Below, piece after piece: positions 24,786-33,976 of a DNA stretch of 64,000 nucleotides; position 1 is the stretch's first letter, and the number at the start of each line of letters is the position of its first letter. This DNA is from Clostridia bacterium (GTDB taxonomy: Bacteria; Bacillota; Clostridia; Oscillospirales; SIG627). The translations under genes were made by a program, and so were the position numbers. The DNA is taken from the NCBI GenBank assembly GCA_017520825.1, contig JAFXEX010000002.1, forward strand, positions 144,969 through 208,968, read 5' to 3'. A model generated the notes under the pieces. The model worked only from the letters and a program-made list of their open reading frames with translations, did not search any database and was not told the origin of the DNA.

Positions 24786-26057
24786 ATGAATCCTCTTAAT
24801 CTAACGCCAAAGACACTTGAAAAAATCATAATGGATTGGGACAAAATGCGTCCCATTAGCTACGACAAATGGGCAGACCCATATACGAGATGCCGTGTTA
24901 TCCTTATGAACGGCACGGAGTTTGAAGCCAATTGGTTTACTCATCAGTTTTCGAGAAACTGCAACAACAACGACATAAGACGGGTGCTTGCTTTTATGAG
25001 AAGAAGCGAGCAGCAACAGCACAAGCTGGTGGGACTTATGAAGCCCGTTGACGAAACCATACTCGAGCACACCATAGGATACGAGCAGGTTGCAGTAGAC
25101 CTGACGGCGCACCTTGCAAAAACCGAGCCCGACCCCTATGTGAAAAAAGCCCTTGACTTTGCTCTACTTGAGGACTTTGACCACCTTTACAGATATTCAA
25201 ACTTTCTTGATATGGAAACGGGTGTCCACGCAGAACAGCTCGTGGGGGGTTACACCGAGATAATGCCTGCCCGTCCCACAGTTTCTCACTACCGTCACCC
25301 TCTTGACACCGTACGTTATTCAATCAATAATAACACTGCCTCCCCCATTACCAAGCTCCACGTGGGAATTATTACGGCGGCAGAGCAACAGACGATGAAC
25401 TATTATATGAACGTCTGCACCAATTACCCCAACGAGCGAGGAAGATTTCTTTATCAGGAAATCGGAATGGTTGAGGAGGACCACGTTACCCACTACGGAA
25501 GTCTGCTTGACCCCTGCGCTACCTGGCTTGAAAACCTTGTTATGCATCAATATACAGAAGCCTATCTGTACTATTCGGCATACTGCACTGAAACAGATTG
25601 CAATATAAAGGAGCTTTGGGAAATGCTCTTCGAGCAGGAGGTTACACACCTTCACGTTGCCTGCGACCTGCTTCGACACATTGAAAACAAGGAGCCCTGT
25701 CAGGTCCTTGGAGGCGACGGCACCTTCCCTGAAATTCTGCGACTTGAATCCAACATTCCTTACGTTAGAAACGTGCTTCAGAATTCCATACAGATGACTA
25801 CCAATATGGAAAACTATCAGTGCGTCAACACTCTCCCCGACAACGCCAACTTCTTCCGTTATCAGATGGCTCTTAATCACGACCTTAACAGCATTGAAAG
25901 TCATATGATAATCGAGGACTATATTGCTCAGCACGGAATGGATTATCGCTTTGAAACTGCGCCCAATCCCATTGAGCTTCTCCGTGACAGAAAGACCGAC
26001 AACACCACACTTGGCAGAGTCAAGGGCGTATCCAACGCTTGTAATCTGGATATATAA
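24786..26057 (+). CDS. ferritin-like, probably dimetal-binding helical protein of unknown function
   Basis: A 423-residue soluble, largely helical protein that I cannot assign to a named family. A ferritin-like spacing of ligands is visible: Glu200 (AAEQQTMNYY), Glu230-x-x-His233 (VEEDHVTH), Glu258 (QYTEAYLYY) and Glu285-x-x-His288 (EQEVTHLH). An extra pair, Glu100 and Asp130-x-x-His133, lies near the N-terminus. This is the four-helix diiron layout plus a possible half-domain. The start is at MNPLNL with an AAAGGAA site. It is monocistronic between terminators. An oxidoreductase or metal-handling role is inference. Confidence 0.6.
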   Translation: MNPLNLTPKTLEKIIMDWDKMRPISYDKWADPYTRCRVILMNGTEFEANWFTHQFSRNCNNNDIRRVLAFMRRSEQQQHKLVGLMKPVDETILEHTIGYEQVAVDLTAHLAKTEPDPYVKKALDFALLEDFDHLYRYSNFLDMETGVHAEQLVGGYTEIMPARPTVSHYRHPLDTVRYSINNNTASPITKLHVGIITAAEQQTMNYYMNVCTNYPNERGRFLYQEIGMVEEDHVTHYGSLLDPCATWLENLVMHQYTEAYLYYSAYCTETDCNIKELWEMLFEQEVTHLHVACDLLRHIENKEPCQVLGGDGTFPEILRLESNIPYVRNVLQNSIQMTTNMENYQCVNTLPDNANFFRYQMALNHDLNSIESHMIIEDYIAQHGMDYRFETAPNPIELLRDRKTDNTTLGRVKGVSNACNLDI

Positions 26058-26061
26058 GCAA

Positions 26062-26096
26062 AAAAGACTAACTATTGAAAAATAGTTAGTCTTTTT
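26062..26096. terminator. bidirectional terminator
   Basis: AAAGACTAACTATT and AATAGTTAGTCTTT pair around a GAAA-type loop, with A- and T-rich flanks. It separates the ferritin-like gene from the convergent antiporter gene. Confidence 0.92.
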
Positions 26097-26099
26097 GTT

Positions 26100-27371
26100 T
26101 TAATGGTGAACTCTTTGCCCTCTTGCGCTCTTCTTGCCCTCGGGCTGAATTTCCCCAGCCTTCATAAGCGCTACCTTTGTAAGATAAGGACCTACAAGCT
26201 CGTATATAAGCACAGAGAAAAGCGTGATATTTGCAACCACTGCTCCGACTTCACCCAGAGCCTCTGCCTTTATCGCCATACCGAGAGCAACGCCTGCCTG
26301 AGGAAGAAGGGTTACTCCAAGATACTTAACGATATTGGAATCACACTTCACTGCCTGCGCGCTGACACGGGCGCCGAAGTATTTTCCCGCAGAACGGAAG
26401 ATGATATACACAATGCCTATCAAAACGAATATGGGGCTCTTGAAAACTGACAATTCAAGCTCAGCGCCACTTATAACGAAGAAAAGCACAAACAAGGGGG
26501 CGCTCCAACGGTCAATTCTGTCCATAAGCTCTTCCGAGAAGTCGCAGAAGTTACAAAATACCGTTCCAAGCATCATACAAACAAGGAGTGATGAAAAGGC
26601 AACGTGAACGCCTGCTATTTCAAACTCCAGCATAGAAAGTGCTACGGTAAGAAGCACGAAGGTTACCGACATGGAAAGTCTCTTTGAACGGGAATGGAAA
26701 AATCTTTCAAAATAGGTGAAGAGAAGTCCCATAACGAAACCGAGAAGGAGTGATAAAACAACCTCGAGGATAGGCTCGACGATTACTGAAATAAGGTCGA
26801 TAGCACCCGAAATAAGCGCCTTTGCAACGCCGAAGGAAACTGCAAAAAGGATAAGTCCCACTGCATCGTCAAGGGCAACAATGGGAAGAAGTATATCGGT
26901 AAGAGGACCCTTGGACTTGTACTGACGCACTACCATTAGAGTCGCGGCAGGAGCAGTTGCAGAAGCAACGGCACCGAGAACGATTGCAGCAGGAAGAGGA
27001 AGCTTGTCGGGAATGAGAAAATGAAGCCCGATAAGAGCTGCGTCAACGAACAGAGTTGCCACTACTGCCTGAAAAATACCGATAATAGTTGCCTGCTTGC
27101 CCGTTTGCTTAAGCTGAGCAAGTCTGAATTCATTGCCGATTGAAAAGGCAATAAAGCCAAGCGCCACGTCGGAGATAAGAGAAAGGCTCTTTATCTGTCC
27201 GTGGTCGTTCAAGCCAAGCCCGTTTATTCCAAGGCTTCCCAGAACGTAGGGACCGATAAGTATTCCTGCAACCAGGTATGCAGTAACTGCAGGGAGCTGG
27301 CAAAGCTTTGCAAGTCGGGACAGCATAAGTCCTGCAAAAAGAGCTACCGACAAAATAAGTAAGGTTTCCAT
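26100..27371 (-). CDS. cation:proton antiporter (CPA2/KefB-type membrane domain)
   Basis: A 423-residue polytopic protein with about 12 helices. It begins LLILSVALFAGLMLSRLAKL, has VTAYLVAGILIGPYVLG near residue 30 and SATAPAATLMVVRQYKSKGP with LPIVALDDAVGLILFA near residue 165, where the paired Asp residues are typical of electrogenic Na+/H+ or K+/H+ exchange. There is no TrkA-N domain, so it is the transmembrane part only. RBS AAGAGGCG. A promoter lies about 45 bp upstream. Confidence 0.88.
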   Translation of the reverse strand: METLLILSVALFAGLMLSRLAKLCQLPAVTAYLVAGILIGPYVLGSLGINGLGLNDHGQIKSLSLISDVALGFIAFSIGNEFRLAQLKQTGKQATIIGIFQAVVATLFVDAALIGLHFLIPDKLPLPAAIVLGAVASATAPAATLMVVRQYKSKGPLTDILLPIVALDDAVGLILFAVSFGVAKALISGAIDLISVIVEPILEVVLSLLLGFVMGLLFTYFERFFHSRSKRLSMSVTFVLLTVALSMLEFEIAGVHVAFSSLLVCMMLGTVFCNFCDFSEELMDRIDRWSAPLFVLFFVISGAELELSVFKSPIFVLIGIVYIIFRSAGKYFGARVSAQAVKCDSNIVKYLGVTLLPQAGVALGMAIKAEALGEVGAVVANITLFSVLIYELVGPYLTKVALMKAGEIQPEGKKSARGQRVHH

Positions 27372-27414
27372 AAAAACGCCTCTTTATAAAAAATATATTA
27401 CTTTCCAAATGAAT

Positions 27415-27442
27415 ATTATAGCACTAATTATTATTAAATCAA
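27415..27442 (-). promoter_or_regulatory. candidate sigma-A promoter for the antiporter gene
   Basis: Minus strand TTGATT (27442-27437), 16 bp, TATAAT (27420-27415). Confidence 0.6.
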
Positions 27443-27535
27443 TAGAAAAAACACACAAAAATATTATATGCAAATGGTACACTTTTTAAGTGATATTTAT
27501 AAAGGATTGTTTTTCTAAACTTTTCGAAAAAGCAC

Positions 27536-27564
27536 TTGACATTACTAAAACTTTGTGCTATACT
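27536..27564 (+). promoter_or_regulatory. promoter of tRNA-Ser
   Basis: Consensus TTGACA (27536-27541), 17 bp, TATACT (27559-27564), 18 bp before the mature tRNA. Confidence 0.88.
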
Positions 27565-27582
27565 GTTTGGGCAACCAAAAGT

Positions 27583-27672
27583 GGAGAAGTACCCAAGGGG
27601 TTAAGGGGGCAGTTTGCTAAACTGTTAGGTCGGGTTTCCGGCGCGCGAGTTCGATCCTCGCCTTCTCCGCCA
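27583..27672 (+). tRNA. tRNA-Ser (GCT)
   Basis: The acceptor stem GGAGAAG (27583-27589) pairs with CTTCTCC (27662-27668), followed by discriminator G and an encoded CCA. The anticodon loop TTGCTAA places GCT at 27616-27618. A long variable arm, as expected for a serine tRNA, and a GTTCGATCC T-loop follow. It decodes AGC/AGU. Confidence 0.96.
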
Positions 27673-27678
27673 GAAAAA

Positions 27679-27705
27679 AGCATCGACTTTCGTCGGTGCT
27701 TTTTT
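27679..27705 (+). terminator. terminator after tRNA-Ser
   Basis: AGCATCGAC (27679-27687) pairs with GTCGGTGCT (27692-27700) and is followed by six T residues. Confidence 0.9.
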
Positions 27706-27749
27706 CAACTAAATCCACCCTTGTATGAACGTTTTATTTAAACTCTTAT

Positions 27750-27777
27750 GACAGGCTTTAAGCGCCTGTCTTTTTTT
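27750..27777 (+). terminator. second terminator hairpin before rsmF
   Basis: GACAGGC (27750-27756) pairs with GCCTGTC (27764-27770), followed by seven T residues. It lies upstream of the rsmF promoter and so backs up the tRNA terminator. Nothing else is seen between the two hairpins. Confidence 0.8.
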
Positions 27778-27788
27778 ACTTTTAGCCC

Positions 27789-27817
27789 TTGACAGAATTC
27801 GTCTTTTGTTACATAAT
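27789..27817 (+). promoter_or_regulatory. promoter of the rsmF operon
   Basis: TTGACA (27789-27794), 17 bp, CATAAT (27812-27817). Confidence 0.8.
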
Positions 27818-27844
27818 TATATAGTAGCTTAAGGAGGTGATAGC

Positions 27845-29176
27845 GTGCTTGACGAAAAATATTTATCGAGAATGAAAGCCCTGCTTGGCGAAGACGGTCT
27901 TGAAAAATACCTTGCCGAGCTTGAAAGACCAAGTCCCCGAGCCTTGAGGGTGAATACCCTTAAGGGAGACGTGTCGAGGCTTTCTGATTTCACGCTGTCC
28001 CCCGTTCCATATTCGGATAATTGCTATTACTTTTCACAAGATAAAATAGGTAATCACCCTCTGCACCACGCAGGTCTTTTCTACGTTCAGGAGCCCGGGG
28101 CAATGATACCCGTTGCCACCGTTGATATACAAAAGAATTGGAAAATATTCGACACCTGCTCTGCACCGGGAGGTAAATCCCTTCAGGCATCAGCCTTCTT
28201 AGGTGACGAGGGCTTTATAATCTCAAACGAAATCAACACCCCAAGAGCCAGAATAATGGCTGGAAATTTTGAGAGAATGGGTGTCAGAAATTCGGTTATT
28301 ACCTCTGCCGAGGTAAGTGCCGTTGCAAAGCAGTTCCCCTATTACTTCGACCTTGTTATTGTTGATGCTCCCTGCTCAGGTGAGGGAATGTTCCGTAAGG
28401 AAGCCGATGCCGTTAGGGATTGGAGCGAGGAAAACGTAAATACCTGCGCCGAAAGGCAGAGAGACATACTTCAATGGGCGTCCCAATCGGTAAGGGGTGG
28501 TGGATACCTCATTTACTCCACCTGCACCTTTTCTCTTGAAGAAAACGAAAACGTGGTAAACGCCTTCCTTAAAAGCAATCCCGATTTTGAAGCCGTAAAT
28601 CCTGATCCAAGAGTAGTCCCCTACACCCTTTCAGGCGTGGGATGTGACAAATACAGACGCTTCTATCCCCATATTGCCCCTGGCGAGGGGCAGTTCTCGG
28701 CTCTTCTGAAAAGGAAGGGCGACGAGTACGAAAGTCCCGACGTAAACTCGGCATTGAGCGACCTGACACAAGAAGAAATGAAATGCGTGGGTGAATTTCT
28801 TGACGGCGTATTAACCGATTACCGTCCCGAGTTCATTAAAAAGTTCAAGGACTACGCAGTATATATAAATCCCAACGTCCCCGTACCCGAAAGGGTAACT
28901 TATTCCTGTGGGGTAACCATTGGTGAGGTGAGAAAGGGATATTTTCAACCTCATCATCAGCTTTTCTCGGCTATGGGAGACCTGTTCAGATGCAAGATAG
29001 ACCTGCCTCTTGAAGACCAACGGCTTGACGCCTATCTAAAGGGCGAGGAAATCGCCTACGACTGTGAAAACGGCTGGTGCGCAATCCTTGCCAACGGAGT
29101 TCCTCTTGGTGGTGGCAAGGCAGTAAACGGACGAATAAAAAATCATTATCCGAAAGGGCTGAGAATTCAGCATTAA
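27845..29176 (+). CDS. rsmF: rRNA (cytosine-C5)-methyltransferase, RsmF type
   Basis: A 443-residue NOL1/NOP2/Sun-family enzyme that methylates a cytosine in 16S rRNA. The N-terminal segment has PRALRVNTLK; the SAM-binding motif is TCSAPGGKSLQASAFL near residue 100. The two cysteine motifs are VDAPCSGEGMFRKEADAV near residue 175 and YSTCTFSLEENE near residue 225. The C-terminal ~130 residues are the RsmF-type RNA-binding extension. Translation starts at GTG 27845, 6 nt after AAGGAGGTG. It is followed closely by a PHP phosphatase and eutH. Confidence 0.92.
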   Translation: MLDEKYLSRMKALLGEDGLEKYLAELERPSPRALRVNTLKGDVSRLSDFTLSPVPYSDNCYYFSQDKIGNHPLHHAGLFYVQEPGAMIPVATVDIQKNWKIFDTCSAPGGKSLQASAFLGDEGFIISNEINTPRARIMAGNFERMGVRNSVITSAEVSAVAKQFPYYFDLVIVDAPCSGEGMFRKEADAVRDWSEENVNTCAERQRDILQWASQSVRGGGYLIYSTCTFSLEENENVVNAFLKSNPDFEAVNPDPRVVPYTLSGVGCDKYRRFYPHIAPGEGQFSALLKRKGDEYESPDVNSALSDLTQEEMKCVGEFLDGVLTDYRPEFIKKFKDYAVYINPNVPVPERVTYSCGVTIGEVRKGYFQPHHQLFSAMGDLFRCKIDLPLEDQRLDAYLKGEEIAYDCENGWCAILANGVPLGGGKAVNGRIKNHYPKGLRIQH

Positions 29177-29180
29177 AGAT

Positions 29181-29993
29181 ATGTACTTACAAAACCTTCA
29201 CACTCATTCAGTTTTTTGCGACGGAAAGAACACTCTTGAAGAAATGTGTCAGCGTGCCATTGAGGTAGGCTTTGATTCAATAGGCTTCTCCCGTCACGCG
29301 TGTATGCCACACCCCTCGATTTACTGCAAGGGTGGTGAGGCAATAGTTGAATATTTCAACAAATCAAAGGAATTGAAAAAGGAATATGCAGGCAGACTCG
29401 ACGTGTTTTGTGGCGCAGAATTCGACCTTTATTCTATCGACCCAAGAGAAGGCTACGACTTCGTTATCGGCTCCTTCCATTATCTGAAGATAGACGGTGA
29501 GCTGGTGGGCTTTGACAAAAAGGTTGACGGAGTGAAGGAAGTGGTTGACACGTATTTCGGTGGCGACGGCTTTAAGTTTGCCCGAAAATATTACGAGCAA
29601 ATCGTTGACCTTGCAAAAATAAAGCCCGATATTATCGGACATTTTGACCTTGTAACCAAGCACGCAAAAACCCTCTCGCTTTTCGACGAGGACTCAACGG
29701 CGTACAAAAGCCTTGCCATAGAGGCAGTAAGAGAACTGAGCAAGACCGTACCCATTTTTGAGCTTAATACGGGCTGTGTGTCAAGAGGCTACAGAGAAAC
29801 GCCGTACCTTGCCCCTTTCATAGTAAAGGAGCTGAAAAGGCTGGACTGTCAGATAACTATTTCCTCCGACTGTCACAACAAGGACTTTTTCGACTGTGGC
29901 TGGAACGTAGCGAAGGAAAGACTTCTTGACTGTGGATACAAAAACATCGTAATATTGACGAAGGACGGCTTCAAGGAAGAAGCGTTGGTATAA
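29181..29993 (+). CDS. PHP-domain phosphatase, HisJ-like
   Basis: A 270-residue metal-dependent PHP phosphoesterase. It opens with LHTHSVFCDG (metal ligands), then FSRHACM near residue 35, GAEFDLYSIDP, VIGSFHYL near residue 95, HFDLV near residue 155 and SSDCHNKDFF near the end. These are the ligands of histidinol-phosphatase (HisJ/HisK) family proteins. No other his gene is nearby, so a histidinol-phosphate substrate is uncertain. It starts 4 bp after rsmF. Confidence 0.8.
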   Translation: MYLQNLHTHSVFCDGKNTLEEMCQRAIEVGFDSIGFSRHACMPHPSIYCKGGEAIVEYFNKSKELKKEYAGRLDVFCGAEFDLYSIDPREGYDFVIGSFHYLKIDGELVGFDKKVDGVKEVVDTYFGGDGFKFARKYYEQIVDLAKIKPDIIGHFDLVTKHAKTLSLFDEDSTAYKSLAIEAVRELSKTVPIFELNTGCVSRGYRETPYLAPFIVKELKRLDCQITISSDCHNKDFFDCGWNVAKERLLDCGYKNIVILTKDGFKEEALV

Positions 29994-29996
29994 AAA

Positions 29997-31076
29997 ATGA
30001 ACGTGCTTTCAATTATAATGGCAGTTTTTGCCGTGCTGGGCGCTATTGACTACGTAATCGGTAATCGCTTGGGAATAGGCAAGGAATTTGAAACAGGTGC
30101 CTCAATGATGAGCGTTATGCTTCTCTCTATGGTGGGAATGATACTGTTCGCCCCCGTGCTTGCAAATCTCCTTCTCCCCCTCACCCAGCTTATATCTAAA
30201 TACACTCCCTTTGACCCGTCCGTTCTGTCGGGAATGATACTTGCCAACGATATGGGTGGCGCACCTCTGTGTGCAGAGATAGCCCAAAACGGTGTGATGG
30301 GCGCCTTCAACGGACTTGTGGTAGGCGCTACTCTTGGCGCTACCGTTTCCTATACTATCCCCTTTTCTCTTGGCGTTATAGAAAAGGAGTTTCACACCGA
30401 CGTGCTTATCGGTATACTCTGTGGTATCGTCACGGTACCTCTGGGATGTCTGGTGTCGGGACTGATGCTGAAAATCCCCTTCAAAGCGTTGGTGCTTGAC
30501 CTTGTACCCATTATAGTATTTTCAATCATAGTGGTACTTGGATTATTGAAATTCCCATCGGCAATGGTAAAGATTTTTTCTGCTATCGGCAAGGTAATCC
30601 TCGCCGTAATAATCATTGGACTTGTACTTGGAGTAGTAGAATTCCTCACGGGCTTCAAGGCAATTCCGGGGCTTGCGCCACTTGACGAGGGTATTGACGT
30701 TATAGTAAACACCACCTGTATAATGATGGGTGCATTCCCTCTGGTACATATACTCTCAAAAATATTAAGCCGACCCCTTTCGGCAGTCGGCAAAAAATTA
30801 GGACTTGACAATACGTCCATTTTAGGCTTTGTGGCGTCGGCAGCAAGCTTTGCCACCTGCGTCGGTCTCGTTAAGCATATGAACAAAAAAGGCAGAATTG
30901 CAAACCTTGCCTTCGCAGTATCGGGAGCATTTACCTTTGCAGGTCATCTTGCCTTTACCATGGCAACCAACGCCGACTTCGTTGCCCCCGTTGTAGTGGG
31001 CAAGCTGATAGGTGGTATATCGGCAATAGCTCTGTCTATGCTCATATACAAAAAACTGTTTGGAAATCAGATATGA
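29997..31076 (+). CDS. eutH: ethanolamine transporter EutH family
   Basis: A 359-residue polytopic protein of the EutH family. It starts MNVLSIIMAVFAVLGAIDYV and has SVLSGMILANDMGGAPLCAE near residue 75, a segment typical of EutH, and an AGHLAFTMATN region near the C-terminus. EutH carries ethanolamine into the cell at low pH or concentration. No other eut gene (ammonia lyase, microcompartment shell or EutVW regulator) is present in the window, so it is an orphan here. Its last 10 bp overlap the convergent thioesterase gene. Confidence 0.88.
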   Translation: MNVLSIIMAVFAVLGAIDYVIGNRLGIGKEFETGASMMSVMLLSMVGMILFAPVLANLLLPLTQLISKYTPFDPSVLSGMILANDMGGAPLCAEIAQNGVMGAFNGLVVGATLGATVSYTIPFSLGVIEKEFHTDVLIGILCGIVTVPLGCLVSGLMLKIPFKALVLDLVPIIVFSIIVVLGLLKFPSAMVKIFSAIGKVILAVIIIGLVLGVVEFLTGFKAIPGLAPLDEGIDVIVNTTCIMMGAFPLVHILSKILSRPLSAVGKKLGLDNTSILGFVASAASFATCVGLVKHMNKKGRIANLAFAVSGAFTFAGHLAFTMATNADFVAPVVVGKLIGGISAIALSMLIYKKLFGNQI

Positions 31077-31462
31077 GTTCCCACGGTTGACGCAACTGCT
31101 ACGAGATTACCAAGCTCGTCCTTTACCTCTATTTCGTAAAAACAGCTCCGTCTTCCGTCCTTCAAAAGTCTCGTCTGGGCAATAAGCGTATCCCCCTTGA
31201 CAGTACCCACAAAGGATATATTGCTTGACGTGGTAACCGTAACGGCATCCTTGCCTCTGTTGGTAGCAACGGCAAAGGTGAAATCGGCAAGAGTGAATAT
31301 TACTCCTCCCATAACCTGATTTGCAGCGTTTTTATGGCGTGAATCAAGCTTCAGGGTGCATTTCGCCCATTTGTCTCCTATTTCATCTATTACTATACCC
31401 GTTGCAGACGTTGCAAAAACGTCTCCACAGAAAAATTCTCTTACTCTTTCAAGCTCAGACAT
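31067..31462 (-). CDS. PaaI-type hotdog thioesterase
   Basis: A 131-residue hotdog-fold protein. The segment NAANQVMGGVIFTLADFTFAVA (residues about 45-66) is the PaaI-family active-site helix, followed by TTSSNISFVGTVKGDTLIA. It would hydrolyse an acyl- or aryl-CoA. The start at MSELERVREF has an AAGGGG site; the longer frame does not. It is a single-gene unit convergent with eutH. Confidence 0.85.
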   Translation of the reverse strand: MSELERVREFFCGDVFATSATGIVIDEIGDKWAKCTLKLDSRHKNAANQVMGGVIFTLADFTFAVATNRGKDAVTVTTSSNISFVGTVKGDTLIAQTRLLKDGRRSCFYEIEVKDELGNLVAVASTVGTHI

Positions 31463-31578
31463 CTTTTTATCCCCTTCACTTTTAATCGGATAAGAAATGG
31501 TATAAAACCAACCTCGCCGTTTTTTAAAATTATACAACCAACTGAAATTTTTTGCAACAGGAATTTGGTATTTATTCT

Positions 31579-32154
31579 ATGAAAGCTTCAAAAGTTATTA
31601 TGGCTCTTCTCGGCGCATTTATTATGGCGTTCGGTCTTTATGAGATACATTCGTTTTCAGGAGTTACCGAGGGTGGTGTGCTTGGACTGACACTTCTGCT
31701 GGAGCGTCATTTCAGCCTTTCACCTGCATTTACCAGCCTTGTAATGAATATTATATGCTATATTATAGGTTGGAAAACCCTTGGCAAGGGCTTCCTTTTA
31801 TATTCGGGAATTGCCACCCTTTCCTTTTCTCTCTCCTACAGACTTTTGGAAATGACACAGCCTATATTCACCCCTCTTTATCCACACCCTCTCGCCTGCG
31901 CCGTTGTGGGCGCTCTGTTCATAGGTGTAGGAGCAGGGCTTTGCGTAAGGTCGGGGGGCGCGCCAAGTGGCGACGACGCTCTGGCAATGGGCTTTTCAAA
32001 GCTTTTTAAATTAAAAATTGAAACCGTCTATCTTATCAGCGACCTGACTGTGCTTGCTCTCTCGCTGAGCTATATCCCGATAAAGAGTATTATGTATTCC
32101 CTCTTAACCGTAATTCTTTCGGGAAAAATCGTCGGTATAATAAGCAGAATATAA
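31579..32154 (+). CDS. YitT-like small membrane protein
   Basis: About 191 residues with five or six hydrophobic helices. EGGVLGLTLLLERHF near residue 35 and CVRSGGAPSGDDALAMGF near residue 120 resemble the conserved GG(V/I)xG and GGSxxGxD elements of the YitT/DUF161 family. The usual C-terminal cytoplasmic DUF2179 domain is missing. I chose ATG 31579; a TTG at 31552 extends the frame but has no better site. The function is unknown. Confidence 0.65.
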   Translation: MKASKVIMALLGAFIMAFGLYEIHSFSGVTEGGVLGLTLLLERHFSLSPAFTSLVMNIICYIIGWKTLGKGFLLYSGIATLSFSLSYRLLEMTQPIFTPLYPHPLACAVVGALFIGVGAGLCVRSGGAPSGDDALAMGFSKLFKLKIETVYLISDLTVLALSLSYIPIKSIMYSLLTVILSGKIVGIISRI

Positions 32155-32156
32155 AT

Positions 32157-32190
32157 AAGGCATTGTGTTGTTACACAATGCCTTATCTTT
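32157..32190. terminator. bidirectional terminator
   Basis: AAGGCATTGTGT (32157-32168) pairs with ACACAATGCCTT (32173-32184) around TGTT. Confidence 0.88.
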
Positions 32191-33976
32191 ATTCAAAGTC
32201 AAATGATATTATATCAACGGTATTATCCTCACCCCACGATGCAATGGGTATGAGTACGAATTTGTCAAAGCTCCTGCCAAGCTCTAAATGATACGCTCGG
32301 CGACGGTTATCCGACACCGTCAGTAGCTCCTCACGCTTGCCTTCAAGCTCTCCGTAAAGTGTGAATTCACGGCAAAGGGTTTTGGGCATATGCATCTGAG
32401 GACTGTCAAGCTTTATATTTGAACGGGTGGTGTGTATTCTCTCACAGTTGGAGCCTGGTAGGGTTTCTCTGTTCAGGTCGGATGAGAATACAAGGTGTAA
32501 CGACTTTACCTCTGCTGTGTTAAAGGAATAGGTTATTTCCTTTCCGAGAGGTGCTTGGTAGGAAGCCGTCTTTTGAGTAGTGGAATATATTCTGTGACCT
32601 CTGTCCTGCCCGTTGCGAAGGGTATCGGGAGCGTTCAGCTCTGCATTTTTGCAGGTATCCGACACGGCTCTCACCCTTGAGGGAAGGAAGTTATCGGCGT
32701 TCATTATGCTCTTTTGAAGAGACTCTATTTCGTTAAGGTACACTCCGTGAGGAGTCAGTCCCTTTTTAACTGCAATAGCTGAGGCTCTGCCTACTGCGTC
32801 ACCGAGAAGCATACAGGTCGCCATAACTCTTATACTGCTCATTGCCATATGAGTCATACTTATATTTCTGCCTGCAAAGAAAAGGTTTTCTACGTTTTCG
32901 GAATAAAGGGCTCGGTAAGGTATTGAATAGGGCGCAGGAGTTTTGAAGTTTGTATTAGGCGTTCCCACGTGCCAGAAGCCACCGGGGAAATGGTCGTCAA
33001 GAGGCCAGCCACCGTATGCGATTTCGTCGTCAAACACTACGCCGTCGGAGATGTCACGCTGAGTTATCATATATTCTCCACACATTCTTCTCGACTCACG
33101 CTTGCCGGGTAAAAAGCCGAGAAACTCCAGATCCCAATTTTCAGCGTTGTGACCCTCCGTGTTCTTTAAGTAGTCCCAGGTGCCCGTGGCAAGAGCCACA
33201 AGCTCATCTCTTAACTCCTCGGTATCACCGATGGAGTCACGGTCACCACCAAGCTCAAGATACCAGAAATTTTCGGTATCCTCGTATAAGTTCACTCTGC
33301 ATTTTTTGTTTTTAAAAATCTCCTCGTTGAGCTTTGTTGACCATTGAGGAGCGATGTATTTTACAGGCTCAAGAGTTTCTCTGCCCTGAAGTATGCAGGA
33401 CATTCCCATAGTCATTTTGTCGGCTACCTCAACTACTGTGTCCTCACCGAAGTCGCTTTTAGCCTCTCTGCCTATTTTGAAATGGGCTCCCGTAAGAGGC
33501 GCTAAAATACTGTCGCCCGAGCAGTCACTGTAAAATTTTGCTTCAACGTCATAAAAGGTCTGTGTCGTCATCTGATAACCCGTAACGCTCTTTATAACGG
33601 TGTCTCTGCCGTTGGCAAATTCGCCCTTCTCGGCTTCGGCATCCATACAGGTACAGTTGAGAAGCAACGTAATATTTTCTTCACGGCGTATGAAATCGTA
33701 AAGAACGGTGTCCCATATTGCGTAGCTCTTGGTAGGGTTTCTGTAAAGATTTTCAAGAGAAATTTCTTCAAGAATTCCCGTTTCCTTGTTGTCCTCCCCT
33801 TTTGAGCCACATATCCACATACGAATCTCGGAGGAAGCGTTTCCACCCAGAACTGCACGCTCGTGCATAAGCACTACCTTTAAGCCTTCACGGGCTGCTG
33901 CAATGGCAGCTGCCATTCCCGACATTCCACCACCGACAACACAAAGGTCACACTTTATACGTTTTCTGTTAAGCAT
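32189..33976 (-). CDS. FAD-dependent oxidoreductase (FAD_oxidored family)
   Basis: A 595-residue flavoprotein. The N-terminal dinucleotide fold is CDLCVVGGGMSGMAAAIAAA, followed by LGGNASSEIRMWICG. Further in, DCSGDSILAPLTGAHFKIGR and LFFAGRNISMTHMAMSSIRVM with GDAVGRASAIAV are typical of PF12831 proteins. These are often tied to carbohydrate breakdown, with unknown electron acceptors. The C-terminal ~110 residues look like a beta-rich add-on domain. The start at MLNRKRIKC follows AAGGAGA. It is transcribed away from an AraC/PocR-type regulator, which probably controls it. Confidence 0.85.
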   Translation of the reverse strand: MLNRKRIKCDLCVVGGGMSGMAAAIAAAREGLKVVLMHERAVLGGNASSEIRMWICGSKGEDNKETGILEEISLENLYRNPTKSYAIWDTVLYDFIRREENITLLLNCTCMDAEAEKGEFANGRDTVIKSVTGYQMTTQTFYDVEAKFYSDCSGDSILAPLTGAHFKIGREAKSDFGEDTVVEVADKMTMGMSCILQGRETLEPVKYIAPQWSTKLNEEIFKNKKCRVNLYEDTENFWYLELGGDRDSIGDTEELRDELVALATGTWDYLKNTEGHNAENWDLEFLGFLPGKRESRRMCGEYMITQRDISDGVVFDDEIAYGGWPLDDHFPGGFWHVGTPNTNFKTPAPYSIPYRALYSENVENLFFAGRNISMTHMAMSSIRVMATCMLLGDAVGRASAIAVKKGLTPHGVYLNEIESLQKSIMNADNFLPSRVRAVSDTCKNAELNAPDTLRNGQDRGHRIYSTTQKTASYQAPLGKEITYSFNTAEVKSLHLVFSSDLNRETLPGSNCERIHTTRSNIKLDSPQMHMPKTLCREFTLYGELEGKREELLTVSDNRRRAYHLELGRSFDKFVLIPIASWGEDNTVDIISFDFE

